A DNA stretch of 64,000 bases from Gnetum montanum. Taxonomy: Eukaryota; Streptophyta; Gnetopsida; Gnetales; Gnetaceae. A program made the translations under genes and the position numbers. The DNA lies in NCBI GenBank assembly GCA_015680685.1, contig MNCI01000627.1, forward strand, positions 576,033 through 640,032, written 5' to 3'. The notes below the pieces were generated by a model. It was not told where the DNA came from. It ran no database searches and saw nothing but the letters and a program-made list of their open reading frames with translations. Below, piece after piece: positions 12,401-22,864 of the stretch; the stretch's first letter is position 1; each line of letters begins with the position of its first letter.

Positions 12401-12574
12401 ATCGAATAGATTCCACTTTGGGTTCCTCCAAAAGAGATCCTATAGCATGTGTTTCGGTTGCTTGCTCCTAGGGCTATTCTAGCTGTTGGCCCCTTTCAGT
12501 TTTGGGTTGCTTGTCCCTCGATTAGGATAGTGCCTCCTCCTATCCACATTTGTCCCTTAGTTTAGGTGCCATCT
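9476..12574 (-). pseudogene. Accessory ORF (plant-transposon-type domain plus coiled coil), decayed
   Basis: From the ATG at 12574 one frame runs about 1.07 kb to about 11500 with no indel. It is broken by about 17 stops, of which 15 are TAG and 2 TAA. A frame change near 11490 and further stops follow. Content: charged N-terminus, then MKIKDISVSYLMEAISQAL (from about 12113), and a block ending GRKALPFPCLIQKLCKRGGA (about 11760-11690). That block has the shape of the 'putative plant transposon protein' domain seen in many plant retroelement ORFs. A long Lys/Glu-rich helical region follows, including NVKVNEALQQLQQGGDMWQP, ending in a Pro/Gln-rich tail near 9780. It lies downstream of integrase and directly before the polypurine tract and 3' LTR. 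A second copy is at 25046-27061. Function unknown. It does not look like Gag, Pol or a classical Env; no signal peptide or membrane span is visible. Confidence 0.65.
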
Positions 12575-13150
12575 GTAATCACAACATGACCAAGGATTAG
12601 CATTTGATGTGTAACTTAAACATGTTTTATACCTTGCCTCTTTGATTTAGTTACACTTGGCTAAGTTGTGATCTTGGTAGATTTGATTATTTTAATATTA
12701 TTTCATTTAGATGGCTACCAAAGTTCGTTGGAAAGGTTTAACTCTAATGAATTAGTGATTTTAATATTATTTTATTAGTTAAACTTTGTGGGAGTTGGAA
12801 AAAATTTAAGAAATTTTTTGTTAGAAACCTAAGGTTTGTGGTCCCCACAACATAGAGCTCAGCTTTGGTAGTTGTAGGACTAAAGAATGAGGTTAATTAA
12901 ACAAGTGGTTTAAAAGTTATGGGCTCTGGAAGGTTTTGGGCTTTGAAACTAAAAAAACTCCTCTTTCGTTTTGAAGAAAATGGCAAAAAATTTCGTAAGT
13001 GTTGTACACATATATAGGATTTTTAGGCTACATTGATGGGATCATGTTGATAGGGTCATGTTGACATATTTGAGTTGATGCAGTTAACTGCATCGACAAG
13101 ATCCCATTAACGCAACTAATAGATAAACTTTTTCACCATTGAAAATGAAG
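12575..13150 (-). other. Possible LTR or leader remnant upstream of the accessory ORF
   Basis: No coding signal. A minus-strand TATA-like CTATATATG (about 13007-13015) is preceded by TGATGGGATCATGTTGATAG-type words resembling the U3 of the LTR at 8652-9455. This may mean that the accessory ORF belonged to a separate non-autonomous element with its own 5' LTR here, but borders, PBS and target duplication are not visible. Confidence 0.3.
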
Positions 13151-14570
13151 GAAAAACAAAGAGTTTCTACATCAAATTGAAGTCCATAGAGAGCCAAAAA
13201 ATCCAACATCATGATGAAATGCTTAAAGAGGATAAGTATGTTCATGAAATGGAGATTTTACTTAGAGAATTTTAATGAAGGAATGCACAACTAGATGTAA
13301 TCAACATGGAGCACAAAATATTTGAATGCAAAAATGCCTAAGGGATACCCAACCAAGGAGTATGCAAGTGGATCCTCCCCATGGTAGGCTCATGCCCTTA
13401 ATGCCCTTACATGCCCTCAAACCAAGGAGTTCATGGACCTTATGAATGATTAATGGTTGTGATTAGTTAAGGACCAAATCACCAAAGAAACTACCAAAGA
13501 ATTTTGATTATATCAAACCAAGACATTGAACGAACATGAGAAAAGATTGAGAGATGAGTTATGGGAAGCATAGGCAGATGAAGTAGAGTATGGAATGGAG
13601 TCCCATGTCATGGTCACATGAAGTCCCTTATGGATTTTCTGGTTAATGTGACCTAATAACGTCCACCCTTAGTCCAAATTAAAACCAACCACTTTCAATG
13701 ACTTCACATTAACATGCTTAGCCTTGTCTAGCCCCAAGGCATAAGAATATCCTCACAAATTAATCACCATTCCTAAAAGAGAAGAAAAAAGAAGCAAGAA
13801 GTGAGATGGACCTTAGTTAGAGGGGACTTTTAGGCATGGGTAACATGTCTTTCTAGTCTCATAACTAGTGCTTGTAGCCCATTATTTTATCTAAGGGGTG
13901 TGCTTTGAATTCTTATTATTGTTGGTTTTTTTTTTGAACTTTTGGAATTTTGGATGGAAACCACACCATGCAAAGACTTTGCTTCCTATTATTGGTTGAC
14001 AACTTAATGGTGAGAAATCTATGGAAACACTCATGCACCCAAGAGGGTAGGCAAGTACAAAGAACATCACATCCCTTTGAATTCACACCCTTGTCTATCC
14101 ATTTAATCCTTCCTAGGTTTGGAAACTACCAATGTCACATGTTCATTAAAAGTTTCATTTAAGAAGGGACTTCATTCTTCCAAAACAAGGGAACACCATT
14201 AAGTTTTGTGGATGGGTGGATGACGTAAATTCACTACCTATTATCATGAAAAGAAATCATGTCTTAGTTATAAACATCAAAATTTAAAGATAGAATCTAG
14301 ACATCAATTGACAACTACAGTTGCACTAAGTCCTAGTGGCAATAAAGGAAAACACAAGAAAACATAAGAAAAATTCAAAACCAAATAAAGTAAAATATAG
14401 AAGAAATTGTAAAATAGATAAAAAAGAGAAAATGTAATAAAAATGGTGTAAAACAAAAATTGTGAAAAATAAAAAAAATGAAAAACTAAGGAGCCACTTT
14501 AATTGATTTATCATGGATGGCCATTTCCCTCATGATTGAGTTGGAAGGAGAAGATTTGAAAAATTGAGTG
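13150..14570 (-). repeat. Non-coding spacer downstream of integrase, shared with 62600-63850
   Basis: Carries landmarks found in the same order near the right end of the window: caagtggatcctc..gcccttaatgccctt, ggcatgggtaacatgtctttc, a ggatgggtggatgac block, and a ccctcatgattgag-like word. It follows the integrase C-terminus on the minus strand, so it is an element-specific 3' region. No ORF is supported. Confidence 0.5.
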
Positions 14571-15788
14571 TGCTTGTCCATTCGTTGAGGTGTTTTGGTG
14601 ACTGGCTCTTTTTGGTTCTTGGAAAGGTTTTATTTATTGCATGTTGGCTAGCAGATTTTTGTTTTAACTTTTAGGTTTGTGAATTAACATGGCCCTAGAA
14701 GAAAAGGTTTCATAGATGCTGTAAGCCCCTTTCCACAATGTTTGGAACTTAGTTCTTTGTGATACATGTGTGGGATTATAGTATAGAACCTTATCTCCTA
14801 GTTGACATTTTACTTTCTTGATTCTAAGGTCATGGTGTTGTTTATTGTATGCCTTGGGCAGTTCATTAGATGATAGGGCCACTAGTCAGTTCTCATCTAA
14901 CATGTTGAGATTCATTAACCTTTCTTTATGTGCTAGGATAAGGTCAAGGCAAAGATCATAAGTAGTTGAAAGTGTACTGAGCTCTGCTTGGATGGGAAGT
15001 GTTGGTACTTTTCTATACATAAACTTATAGGGAGAGTAGCCAATAGGAAGTTTCCAAGTGGAGCAATAGGTTCAAAGGGCATCATTAAGTTTGGTGCTCC
15101 AATCCCTCCTATATGTACTAATGATTCTTGTTAGTATTTTTGTTATCTCACTATTTGTAACCTCCACTTGAGCATTAGCTAGGGGGTGGTAGGATGTTTT
15201 TAGTTTATGCTCAACCCCCAAGCATTGCATAAACTTCCGAAAGGTGGTACCCATAAAATGAGTTCTATTATTAGAAATAAGTACATGTGGGATCCCAAAC
15301 TTGTTTACAACATGTTGTTGTACAAACCAAGAAACCATAGAAGATGTGCAATTGGTGATGGTTGTTACTTCTACCCACTTTGTACAGTAGTCAACAACTA
15401 CTATGATGTATGCCTTTCCATTAGACATGAGAGTGATGGAATCCATTAAGTTGATGCCTTAAAGATTAAAGGGCTCGAGTGGTTGGATCCACTATTGAGG
15501 CCCCTCCATACAAGTGGTCATTCCACCATCACATTGGTAGTGATCGCAGGAGTAGATGAAGTGGTGAGCATCCATGAAAAGTGTTGGCCAGTAATACCCT
15601 ACCATGAGGATCTTAATGGTCGTGCATCTTCCAACATAGTGGCTCCTACAAGGACCCTCATGAGCATCTTCGAGAATGCACAAGTGTCTATTGATTTTCA
15701 TGAAGTGTTTTTCTTGGTGAAGAAACGTCTTAGATGCTATATGAATAGAGTATTATATAATCATATATATATATATATATATATATAA
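14571..15788 (-). pseudogene. Integrase of the minus-strand Athila-like element, decayed
   Basis: Ty3/gypsy integrase, which in active elements inserts the cDNA into chromosomes. In order on the minus strand: HHCC zinc-binding region (DAHEGPCRSHYVG, then IYSCDHYQC; about 15670-15540), core domain (about 15446-15072) with VVDYCTKWVEV, SYHPLANAQVEVTNSEI and STYRRDWSTKLNDAL, and a C-terminal domain (LGDKVLYYNPTHV, then KFQTLWKGAYSIYE; about 14810-14700). The catalytic triad is broken: the first Asp is Asn (GINLMDS) and the second is Asn (ISNNRTHF); the Glu remains. Single TAG stops fall between domains. The upstream RT-RNase H is absent and replaced by non-coding DNA at 15790-16817. The element cannot move. 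Confidence 0.85.
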
Positions 15789-15790
15789 TA
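15762..15790. repeat. (TA)n microsatellite
   Basis: About 13 TA units. It marks the edge between integrase sequence and the AT-rich insert to the right. Confidence 0.85.
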
Positions 15791-16817
15791 CAAAATAAAA
15801 TATGCATGATCTATTATTTATAAAGGCATAATAATTAACAAAAAAACACTTCTAGGGATAGTTAGATTTCAACATTCAATCATTAAATATATAAAAAATA
15901 TATAACTAAACATCAATAGTAATAACAAATAAACCATATGAAACTTTAATAAAATAATTTAACAAGTAGATCATATCTACTTAATTAAAAAATTAATGTA
16001 ATTTTAATATTTACTTTATAAAATAAAAAATAACATATTAAAATGCATTGGATAGTTTTAAATTAATAATAAAACCTATGTGAAATTTTAGATTGTGATA
16101 CTTAGTATTCCCTTTAGTAGTTTAGTTAGTAAATTTCCAAGGAACTATGATTAAGGAATTTTTCTCATCAATAATGATTATGATTCAAGAGAAGTAGTGA
16201 GGGTGTTGAAACTTGAAATAAGTGAAACATAGTTATAGCCCAAGATATATAGTCCAATTAGAATTTTATATAACTCATCATTACCTACCAGAATTGAACC
16301 CATGACCTAGAGCTTCTAAATCAAATGTCTTACCACTAGTTGTCTTGAATAATGAGGTGTTAGCCTAGTGGTAAGATAATTGATTTGAAAGCTTTAGGTC
16401 ATGGGTTTAATTCAAGAGAAATAGTTACCTAGTGAAATGCATCAAATAGTTTAAAATTAATAATAATTAGATTATGAAGCTTAGTCTTCCCTTTAGTAGT
16501 TTAGTTGGGAGATTCCCAAGGAACTGTGATTGAGAAAGTTTGCCCATAAATAGTCATTATGATTTTAGAGGAATAGTGACCTAGTGATCTTATAATGATG
16601 AACATTGAAGAGTATGATGTTGCTCTTGAAATAGATTAGTTGGCTAAGTATAAAGGATGCCTAGATTGTAGAGTTAAGATCCTTGATCTTTAACCTCCTT
16701 ATGGGAAAGAAGTTAAGGTTTAAACAAGGAAAAGAAAGATAAAAGTCAACTTAGCATGCCTTCCTGTCTTATGGTTGTTACATATAGGCATCTTTGTATG
16801 TTAGTTATTGGTGCACA
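15790..16817. mobile_element. AT-rich insert with SINE-like heads, in place of RT-RNase H
   Basis: Lies exactly where RT-RNase H is expected between protease and integrase. A tRNA-like head on plus (about 16351-16422) has A-box-like ttagcctagtggtaagat and B-box-like ggtcatgggtttaattc. A mirror copy sits head-to-head on minus (about 16350-16289). A body block with ccctttagtagtttagtt and ccaaggaact occurs twice in the same orientation (about 16040-16205 and 16437-16605). I read this as at least two copies of a tRNA-derived SINE, rearranged. No target duplications were found. Confidence 0.45.
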
Positions 16818-17576
16818 TTAGTTGCATGTAGGAAATGTTAAACGTTGTACAAACCAAGACTTGTACACGCAATTACACCCTATGTCACTGTATGCGATGC
16901 ATGGAACTTTCTTCTTCTCGATCTTTCCAAATGTATTTTCCTTTGATATTTCTAGGGAAATATCATGTATTCCTAGGCGTGCATTAATTGTGCTTAGCCA
17001 TGCTCTTCCCATTATGATTGGGAAGTCCCCCTTACAATTGTTGACTTGAATCACTAGGAAATTGATTGGATACAACCACCCACAAACAGTAGTGACAATG
17101 TCCTCCACTAGTCCTAATGAGACAGTGATGGACTGGTCAGCCAACTCTAAACATTTGTTACTCTTTTTTAGTTGAGGCAAGTTCCAAGCTTTGTACATTT
17201 CTTGAGAGATTAAGTTAACAACAGAACCTAAATCCAAAAGAGCTTTGCAAGGTTCGTTTCCACCAATTTGCAAATATATAAGAGGACTTCCAGGATTAGA
17301 GAATTTCCTAGGAAGATGGCCAACTTTAATCCAATCGGTAATTACATGAGTCAACATGACCATGTGCGATCTTTGGTTCGAAGGAAGCTTCGAAGATTTG
17401 AATGGTGGTGAGGCATTTGGAGAATTTTCAACTTGTGGTTGCAAGGACTTAGTTGGACTATTGGTTCTAAAGAAAGGTCTCTTCTTTATGAAGTTGTCTG
17501 TACCAACAATAGGTTGAGGGTTGACAACCCTTGTAGAATTACGTTGTTGCGGTTGGGCAGGGAGCTCACCCTGCAT
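16818..17576 (-). pseudogene. Gag C-terminus and aspartic protease, minus-strand Athila-like element
   Basis: Retropepsin-like protease that cuts the polyprotein in active elements. The open frame of 252 codons has a Pro/Gln-rich start (Gag tail), then NEPCKALLDLGSVVNLISQE with the catalytic D-L-G-S in the usual D-S/T-G place, VCGWLYPINFLVIQV, and the flap and C-terminal part FPIIMGRAWLSTINARLG. The same protein is encoded in plus orientation at 30560-31060. The open reading frame is the longest in this element, but it ends before RT, which is missing. Confidence 0.8.
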
Positions 17577-19702
17577 AGTTGAAGCAAGAGGTAATGGAGC
17601 TAAGGGTGGAAGAGGTGCAGTCGGATGAGAAGGATAGTACGTTTATGGAACCTCTCCTCTAGGAGAAGGAGTTCTATAGTACTTGTGGGTTTGGTAGTGA
17701 GATTGAGTGACGTGACTAGTTGAGTCACATGGAGAGATTGGTTGCTACACGTAGTATCCATATGGGTTAGGTTGACGGTAAGGGTACTGTTGATGTGGTA
17801 GTGGAATTCCCCATGATTGTGGGTGTTGCCATTATTGATATTATTCATTTTCTTGTGGTGGAGTTCCACTTGGATAATATATCAAGGGTTGGTAGAACTA
17901 TGTTGGGCTACCTTGAGGATAAGGTAGCCTTCGGGGTGTTTGCCATCTATTTAATTGTGGGTTTAGTGCATACACCCCAAACTCTTGCAAATGTGAGATT
18001 ACTAGGCAACATCCCTTAGGATAGTCATATTGACATATCTCACATTAACCTTCAGGGTGTTTGCCATCTATTTAATTGTGGGTTTAGTGCATACACCCCA
18101 AACTCTTGCAGATGTGAGATTACTAGGCAACATCCCTTAGGATAGTCATATTGACATATCTCACATTCATCATCATTGTCTATATCTGAATCCACAACCT
18201 CTTCAACGATGATAGCTTTGCCCTTACCTTTGTTATGTGCATATTCAGTTTCTTTCTTTTTTCTCCTTTCTCAGTCACTACCTAGTTCCCAAGAGTCCTC
18301 TACTATTTTGAGAATGGTTTAAAATTTATTATCTATGGAGTCCCACATTTGGTCCACCTTTGCCGATACTTGTGATGCAAGTTTTTGAATGGGAAAATTT
18401 TTCCTATTCACCATCTCTTCAAGTGGTGACTCTTCTTCATCTTCACAAAATCTAACTTCCTTCTTTTGGATGGAAGGATCTTTGTTGTATTCCTCTGCAC
18501 TCTAACTCTCCTTCCTCCTTGGCAACTTGCTCCAACAATCTTTGTAGTTGATGGGCTCTAAGCTTGGATAATCTTCCTTGGGCATAAGTTCCAAGGGTTC
18601 ATTGTGTTTCATGCTTAATTCCATCTACGAGATGATGTAGTTGTTCCCTCTACGAGTAACCATGGCTAGGGCAATGATGTAATAATGCATAATATCATCC
18701 CATGGCAGCATCCAAGGGTTTGTGTCCTCCTTGTTTCCATCCTTGGATTTTCTTTCATAGGTTGGACACTTGGGAATACGTTTGATACTTATCATTGAAT
18801 AGTTCTAACATGGTACTCTATTGGCAAATGGATTCCAGTTCTAAGGACCAGCACTAGCTTTCCGCTTCCTTGATCAGTGTCTATGAAAACAACTTATGTT
18901 TTTGCCACTCATTTTCTATGTTTTGCAAGGCACATGCATCGTAAAATGCTTGCAAATGATTTTGAGGATCAGCATTGTATCCCCCTTCAAATCATGGGAT
19001 ATTATTCATGTCTAATCTTTTAATCTTGCTATTCTTTTGATGCCTTTTTGGGATTCTAACAGCCTCAGTTATATCTAGCATACTTCGAGTAGCGAGTAGG
19101 GGTTCATCATGATTGTGTTGTCTATGGTGTCTATGATGCCTATGTTGTTCCCTACTCTCCCTCCTTTCACAATATGTTTCTCTAGAATGCACTCATCCCC
19201 TTTCTTGATTGTTTCATCTATTATTCCTATTTCGCCTACCATTATCCTCAGGGTCTTTCCCTCTGCAACTACATTCCAATCTTGAAGGAGAGGGGGAAGG
19301 AGATGATGAAGGTGAAGAGGAAGGAGGACCATCATCATGATGGTGCCTTCTACCTTCTCTTCAATGGTCATGATATCGATCACTGTAATGATCAAAATGT
19401 TCATCTTTGTCATGTGTTTGTGTTTCTTTTTTGGATCCTTTGTGTTCATTGATACTAGAATTTGAGTTATGGATAGTTGAGTGAAGATTTTGATACACAA
19501 CCCCTTAATCGAAGTCAACGGGAGGAACATCATTTTGTGGAAGACCTCCTAAGGTAGGTTCACCATCCTCATTTTCACTTAGGACATACAGGACATCTTG
19601 AGACCATTTTTCCTTCATAGATTTATGATGTCTCTCTTGTTGTAAGTCCCTTTGACGTTGTGCCTCCGTGGGTTGATACTCTCTCGAGTCGTGTTCATGC
19701 AT
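17577..19702 (-). pseudogene. Gag of the minus-strand Athila-like element, decayed
   Basis: Capsid protein of the element. The frame is readable from about 19702 (with an earlier degraded start) through the charged N-terminal part (NEDGEPTLGGLPQNDVPPVD), an Arg/His-rich stretch (EQHRHHRHHRQHNHDEPLLA, about 19140) and the Retrotrans_gag core (about 18980-18560; NADPQNHLQAFYDACALQN, then AESWYWSLE, LELFNDKYQTYSQVS). After that come an acidic region and a Pro-rich tail. Many in-frame stops and a 121-bp tandem duplication (17931-18172) break it. Homologous to Gag of E (28114-30470) and D. Confidence 0.75.
17931..18172. repeat. 121-bp tandem duplication inside Gag
   Basis: Two near-identical copies (17931-18051 and 18052-18172) starting tcggggtgtttgccatc / tcagggtgtttgccatc, differing at only a few bases. 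121 is not a multiple of three, so the duplication shifts the frame. Confidence 0.9.
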
Positions 19703-20108
19703 AACGTACTAGGCCTGTAAGTGCTGCATACTAATTCATGTGAGAGCAAGAAGAAGCATGCTTGGAATTTAATGATCTGGAGGTAATACTATGTTACCTT
19801 CTAAATCATGCCAACACAGTTATTCATCCTAGTGGAGGATAAAGGTAAAGTTTGGTATATACTCATCAGGATGAATGTATACCACACAAAACTGTTGGGG
19901 CACTGGTGGGTCATCATGTGTACTACACCTCTAATTGTTCATTATGTCAAACCTAGGTGGTGAAACACTCTTGTAAGAATAAGGAGACATGATTAATTCT
20001 TCAGTGTGCAATACTCTTCTCTTTTGATGATTTTAAAACAACTAACCCTAGGGTTCGTTCCAACGATGGGAAGATTCCTAAGTTCTACTTAGTGCATAAA
20101 CAACATAG
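19703..20108 (-). other. Leader between PBS and Gag, minus-strand element
   Basis: About 400 bp of non-coding or heavily decayed Gag N-terminus between the primer site and the first readable Gag frame. Nothing else is seen. Confidence 0.45.
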
Positions 20109-20127
20109 TCCCTGGCAACGGTGCCCA
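20109..20127 (-). promoter_or_regulatory. Primer binding site
   Basis: The minus strand reads TGGGCACCGTTGCCAGGGA immediately inside the LTR border. It matches the TGGCGCCGTTGCCGGGGA type of primer site known from Athila-like elements, with one extra G. The equivalent sites are at 27959-27976 and 61148-61165. Confidence 0.8.
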
Positions 20128-20655
20128 TGATGAGTGATGAGGTACCCCTATGCTCAACCATATGAATATGAGCTTTATGCACGATCTGGTCGAACTCCAA
20201 GGACTAAGTGCTTATGCACCTTAAAAGAACAAGGAGGGGTTAGGCGATCGTTATCTTTCCAAGCTTACTCATATGGCATGGTTGTATCATTAAGTAAACT
20301 TGAGGTATATGATTTTTATATTTTATGTCCTAGTGCTAAAGAGGGAAGAAGTTAATTAATTGAATAACTAATTTAAATTAACTAATCAATTAGGTCCTAA
20401 CTAGTCCTAACACCAGCATCCATTCCCACTTTCCGTACACATCCTGAACCAGTGCAACACTACTGGGATTACCAAACACTAATTGTTACTGGGTTACCAA
20501 GTGTTCCATGCATGCTTGAAGTGGTCGTACTGAGTGTGCTTACTTGTGAAAACTAACGAGTCAATAAAAGCAACGTTAATTAACTAATGAAAGCATTAAA
20601 GAACTATAAATAACATTAAGGGTAAGCTATTCTAAATGCTACAAGGTTTATCACA

Positions 20656-21540
20656 AAGTTTGATGAGACGCGACATGCATAGTGCCGCGATATCACATCT
20701 TTCCCTACGATATCGCGTATGCGATATCGCGATCCGCCGCCATATCTATAAATAAGAGGCGACACTCCCCTTATTTCCCAATCCTGGCTAGAAATAGTGA
20801 AGCTTTGGCAGATTGATCACTCCAGAGTTAGAATTTTTCCCATGTGCCCGCAGTAGGAGTCCTAGAGTGAACGGCTCTTTATTCGAGTAGCTTCTAACCT
20901 GAACCCAAGTTGTCTATGACAATAAAGACGAACTTGATTGGATAAACCTTGTAGTACATGGTTTTATTTATTTTTATTTAGTTACTGCTTTCCTAGTGCG
21001 TACAAGTACGACTTGATTACGAGCATCTACGGATGTGTACGGCTAATCAAGGAATCGGCTGCTTGTCGCAACNCACCCACGGGTGTGTACGGCTAGCTAA
21101 GGAATCGGCTGCTTATCACACTTAAGCTAAATAGGTGCCTCAGTACAACCACTTCGAGCACTTGCGTTACGTGTGGTGATCCTAGTAACGATTAGCGTTT
21201 GGTAACCACAATTGCATAGTTCAGGGTGTGTCCAGTAAGTGGGAACGGATGTTGACGCTAGTTAAACTAGACTTAGGTCCTTAGTTAGAGTTAGTTAGCT
21301 TCTCAACCCTTTCCCTCATAGCTTAGGAGATAAACCTGAAAATGCCAAAAAATCACATACCTCAGACTTGCTTAACCATACACCATGACACTTACAAGCA
21401 AGCCTGGGAAGACAATGAACGATTAACCCCAAGTGTTTCTTGTGGTGTTAAGGCATTTAGTCTGCGGAGTTCGACTGGATCGCGCGTGCACACTCGTATT
21501 CGTATGGTTGAGTGTAGGGGTACCTCACCACTCATAAGTT
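20656..21540 (+). mobile_element. Solo LTR nested in an LTR, TSD AAGTT
   Basis: Plus-oriented LTR 20661-21535 (875 bp) flanked by AAGTT at 20656-20660 and 21536-21540. Removing it with one AAGTT restores the host-LTR sequence seen intact at about 23520-23560. It starts TGATGAGACGCG and ends CCACTCAT, two bases short of the usual CTCATCA end. No internal region lies next to it, so it is a solo LTR formed by LTR-LTR recombination. One N at 21073 lies in an internal near-duplicate of about 50 bp that is also present in the other copy. Confidence 0.9.
20746..20754 (+). promoter_or_regulatory. LTR TATA box
   Basis: CTATAAATA, just downstream of an array of GCGATATCGC palindromes (20690-20735). 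The same order, palindromes then TATA, is seen on the minus strand in the solo LTR at 22870-23823 (TATA 23717-23725) and in the LTR at 61167-61943. Confidence 0.7.
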
Positions 21541-21836
21541 CATCTTTATTTCCTTACACAAGGTGTGCTCAAGTACACAATTCTCGAATAAAGATCCGTT
21601 CACTTTATGACTCCTACTATGGGCACTTAGAAATAATTCTAACTCTGAGAAGGAGAAACTGCAAGAGTTTTGGTAAGGGACTAAGAACTAATTTCCAAAC
21701 CGAGTGCACCTGCCTCTTACTTATAGGCAACGAGATAGGTCTTGATATTGTATGTTCGATATTGCTTAGTAGGATTCGATATTGCAGACCTAATATCGCG
21801 GACGCGATATCGCAACCTCGATATCACGGCTCATCA

Positions 21837-22000
21837 CCAATTAAGAGAGGTTAAATTGTTTTCTAAGGTTGATTTAAAGAATGGATACCACTAAGTAAGA
21901 GTAAGAGAAGAGGCTGTTCCAATACAATCTTTAGAACAAGATATGGATATTATAAAGTCCTAGTCATGTCCTTTAAACTCATTAATGCTTAAGTAATTTT
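21837..22000 (+). pseudogene. Reverse transcriptase fragment, chromovirus-like
   Basis: Directly at the LTR edge the plus strand encodes VKLFSKVDLKNGYH and, after a frameshift, a match to the TRYGYYKVLVMSF block. This is RT motif A of Ty3/gypsy elements (FSKxDLxxGYHQ). The wording is of the chromovirus kind and differs from the RT of element B. Further right the frame is unreadable, with only vague traces. It appears to be the older element into which the minus-strand Athila-like element jumped. Confidence 0.7.
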
Positions 22001-22864
22001 CATACGTTTTTTGATTTTTGTCTTTCTAGTTATGCTATGTTGATGAACATTTACTTTTATTCATTGAAAGATTCTTTTATTATTCATCAATTTATGCATA
22101 CAAAAATCACTTATGAAGAAATTTGGATAGATTATTTACTTAGTCATAGAATGTCATTATCTCATTCAAGTCACATTCCTTTGTATCAAAACTAACAAAT
22201 AGATGTTAATTGATTATTCTTCATAGTTATAATATTAGTTTTTGGTTTGCAAAAAAGGTTCATCACTTAGAAAGTTGATGTTCATCCCATAAAGAGAGGT
22301 CCTAAAAGGATAGGTAAATGAGTAAAATATCAATATCTTTTTGCATGGCTACATGTAGGCTCAAACCTAAGCTTTATCATTTGAGAAACAAACACTTTGC
22401 CATTATTTCAAATGATGACCCTCTAATTTTTAGTTTTTAACTTTCACAATAATGTAAATCTAATAATATTGTTCATGATACCATGGGTAAAACAATGCAT
22501 CTTAATATTTCACTTGAAATAATCATTGATGTCTATTATACTAAATTCAGACAAAATAAACCACATCATGTTATTATGAAATTTATGATCTACTTATTCA
22601 AGGAAAAGATTGGAGGGAAGGGTGTTGGATCCAAAACTAATATTTCAAAAGCATATGTGACTTACAAATCACAAGCTACATACTCTAACCAACTGAGCAA
22701 TGTTTGACTAATATGATTTTAGTAACTTGAAAGAGAAAAAATTAGATAAATGACGACTTCATTAATAGAATGTTATTAAAGTATATTTAATTAAGTGTTG
22801 GATGTTAATCACTTAGTAATAAACCTTTGTGAATTAAATATTCAAAAATATCTTTTGAGATATA
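22001..22864. other. AT-rich stretch, no gene
   Basis: No supported coding region. Possibly more decayed pol of the fragment to the left. The small ORF at 22483-22707 has no family features. Confidence 0.45.

Larger units (their letters stand above)
20128..21836 (-). repeat. 5' LTR of the minus-strand Athila-like element, interrupted
   Basis: Borders are tgatgagtgatgaggtacc at left and gatatcacggctcatca at right, so the LTR is TG..CA. Removing the solo LTR and one target copy (20661-21540) leaves about 829 bp, the size of its relatives. Landmarks in order: 'catcctgaac', 'gttaccaagtgttcc', 'caaggtttatcacaaagtt', 'cgaataaagatccgttcac', minus-strand TATA near 21720 and GATATC-rich U3. Confidence 0.88.

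Noticed and set aside
16290-16425. Two tRNA-like sequences with A and B boxes
   Set aside because: No acceptor stem, anticodon arm or CCA-end pairing could be drawn, and unrelated body sequence follows, so SINE heads and not tRNA genes.
21062-21125. Duplicate around the N at 21073 as an assembly artefact
   Set aside because: The solo LTR at 22870-23823 has a similar internal pair (23285-23340 and 23395-23450), so the duplication belongs to the family.
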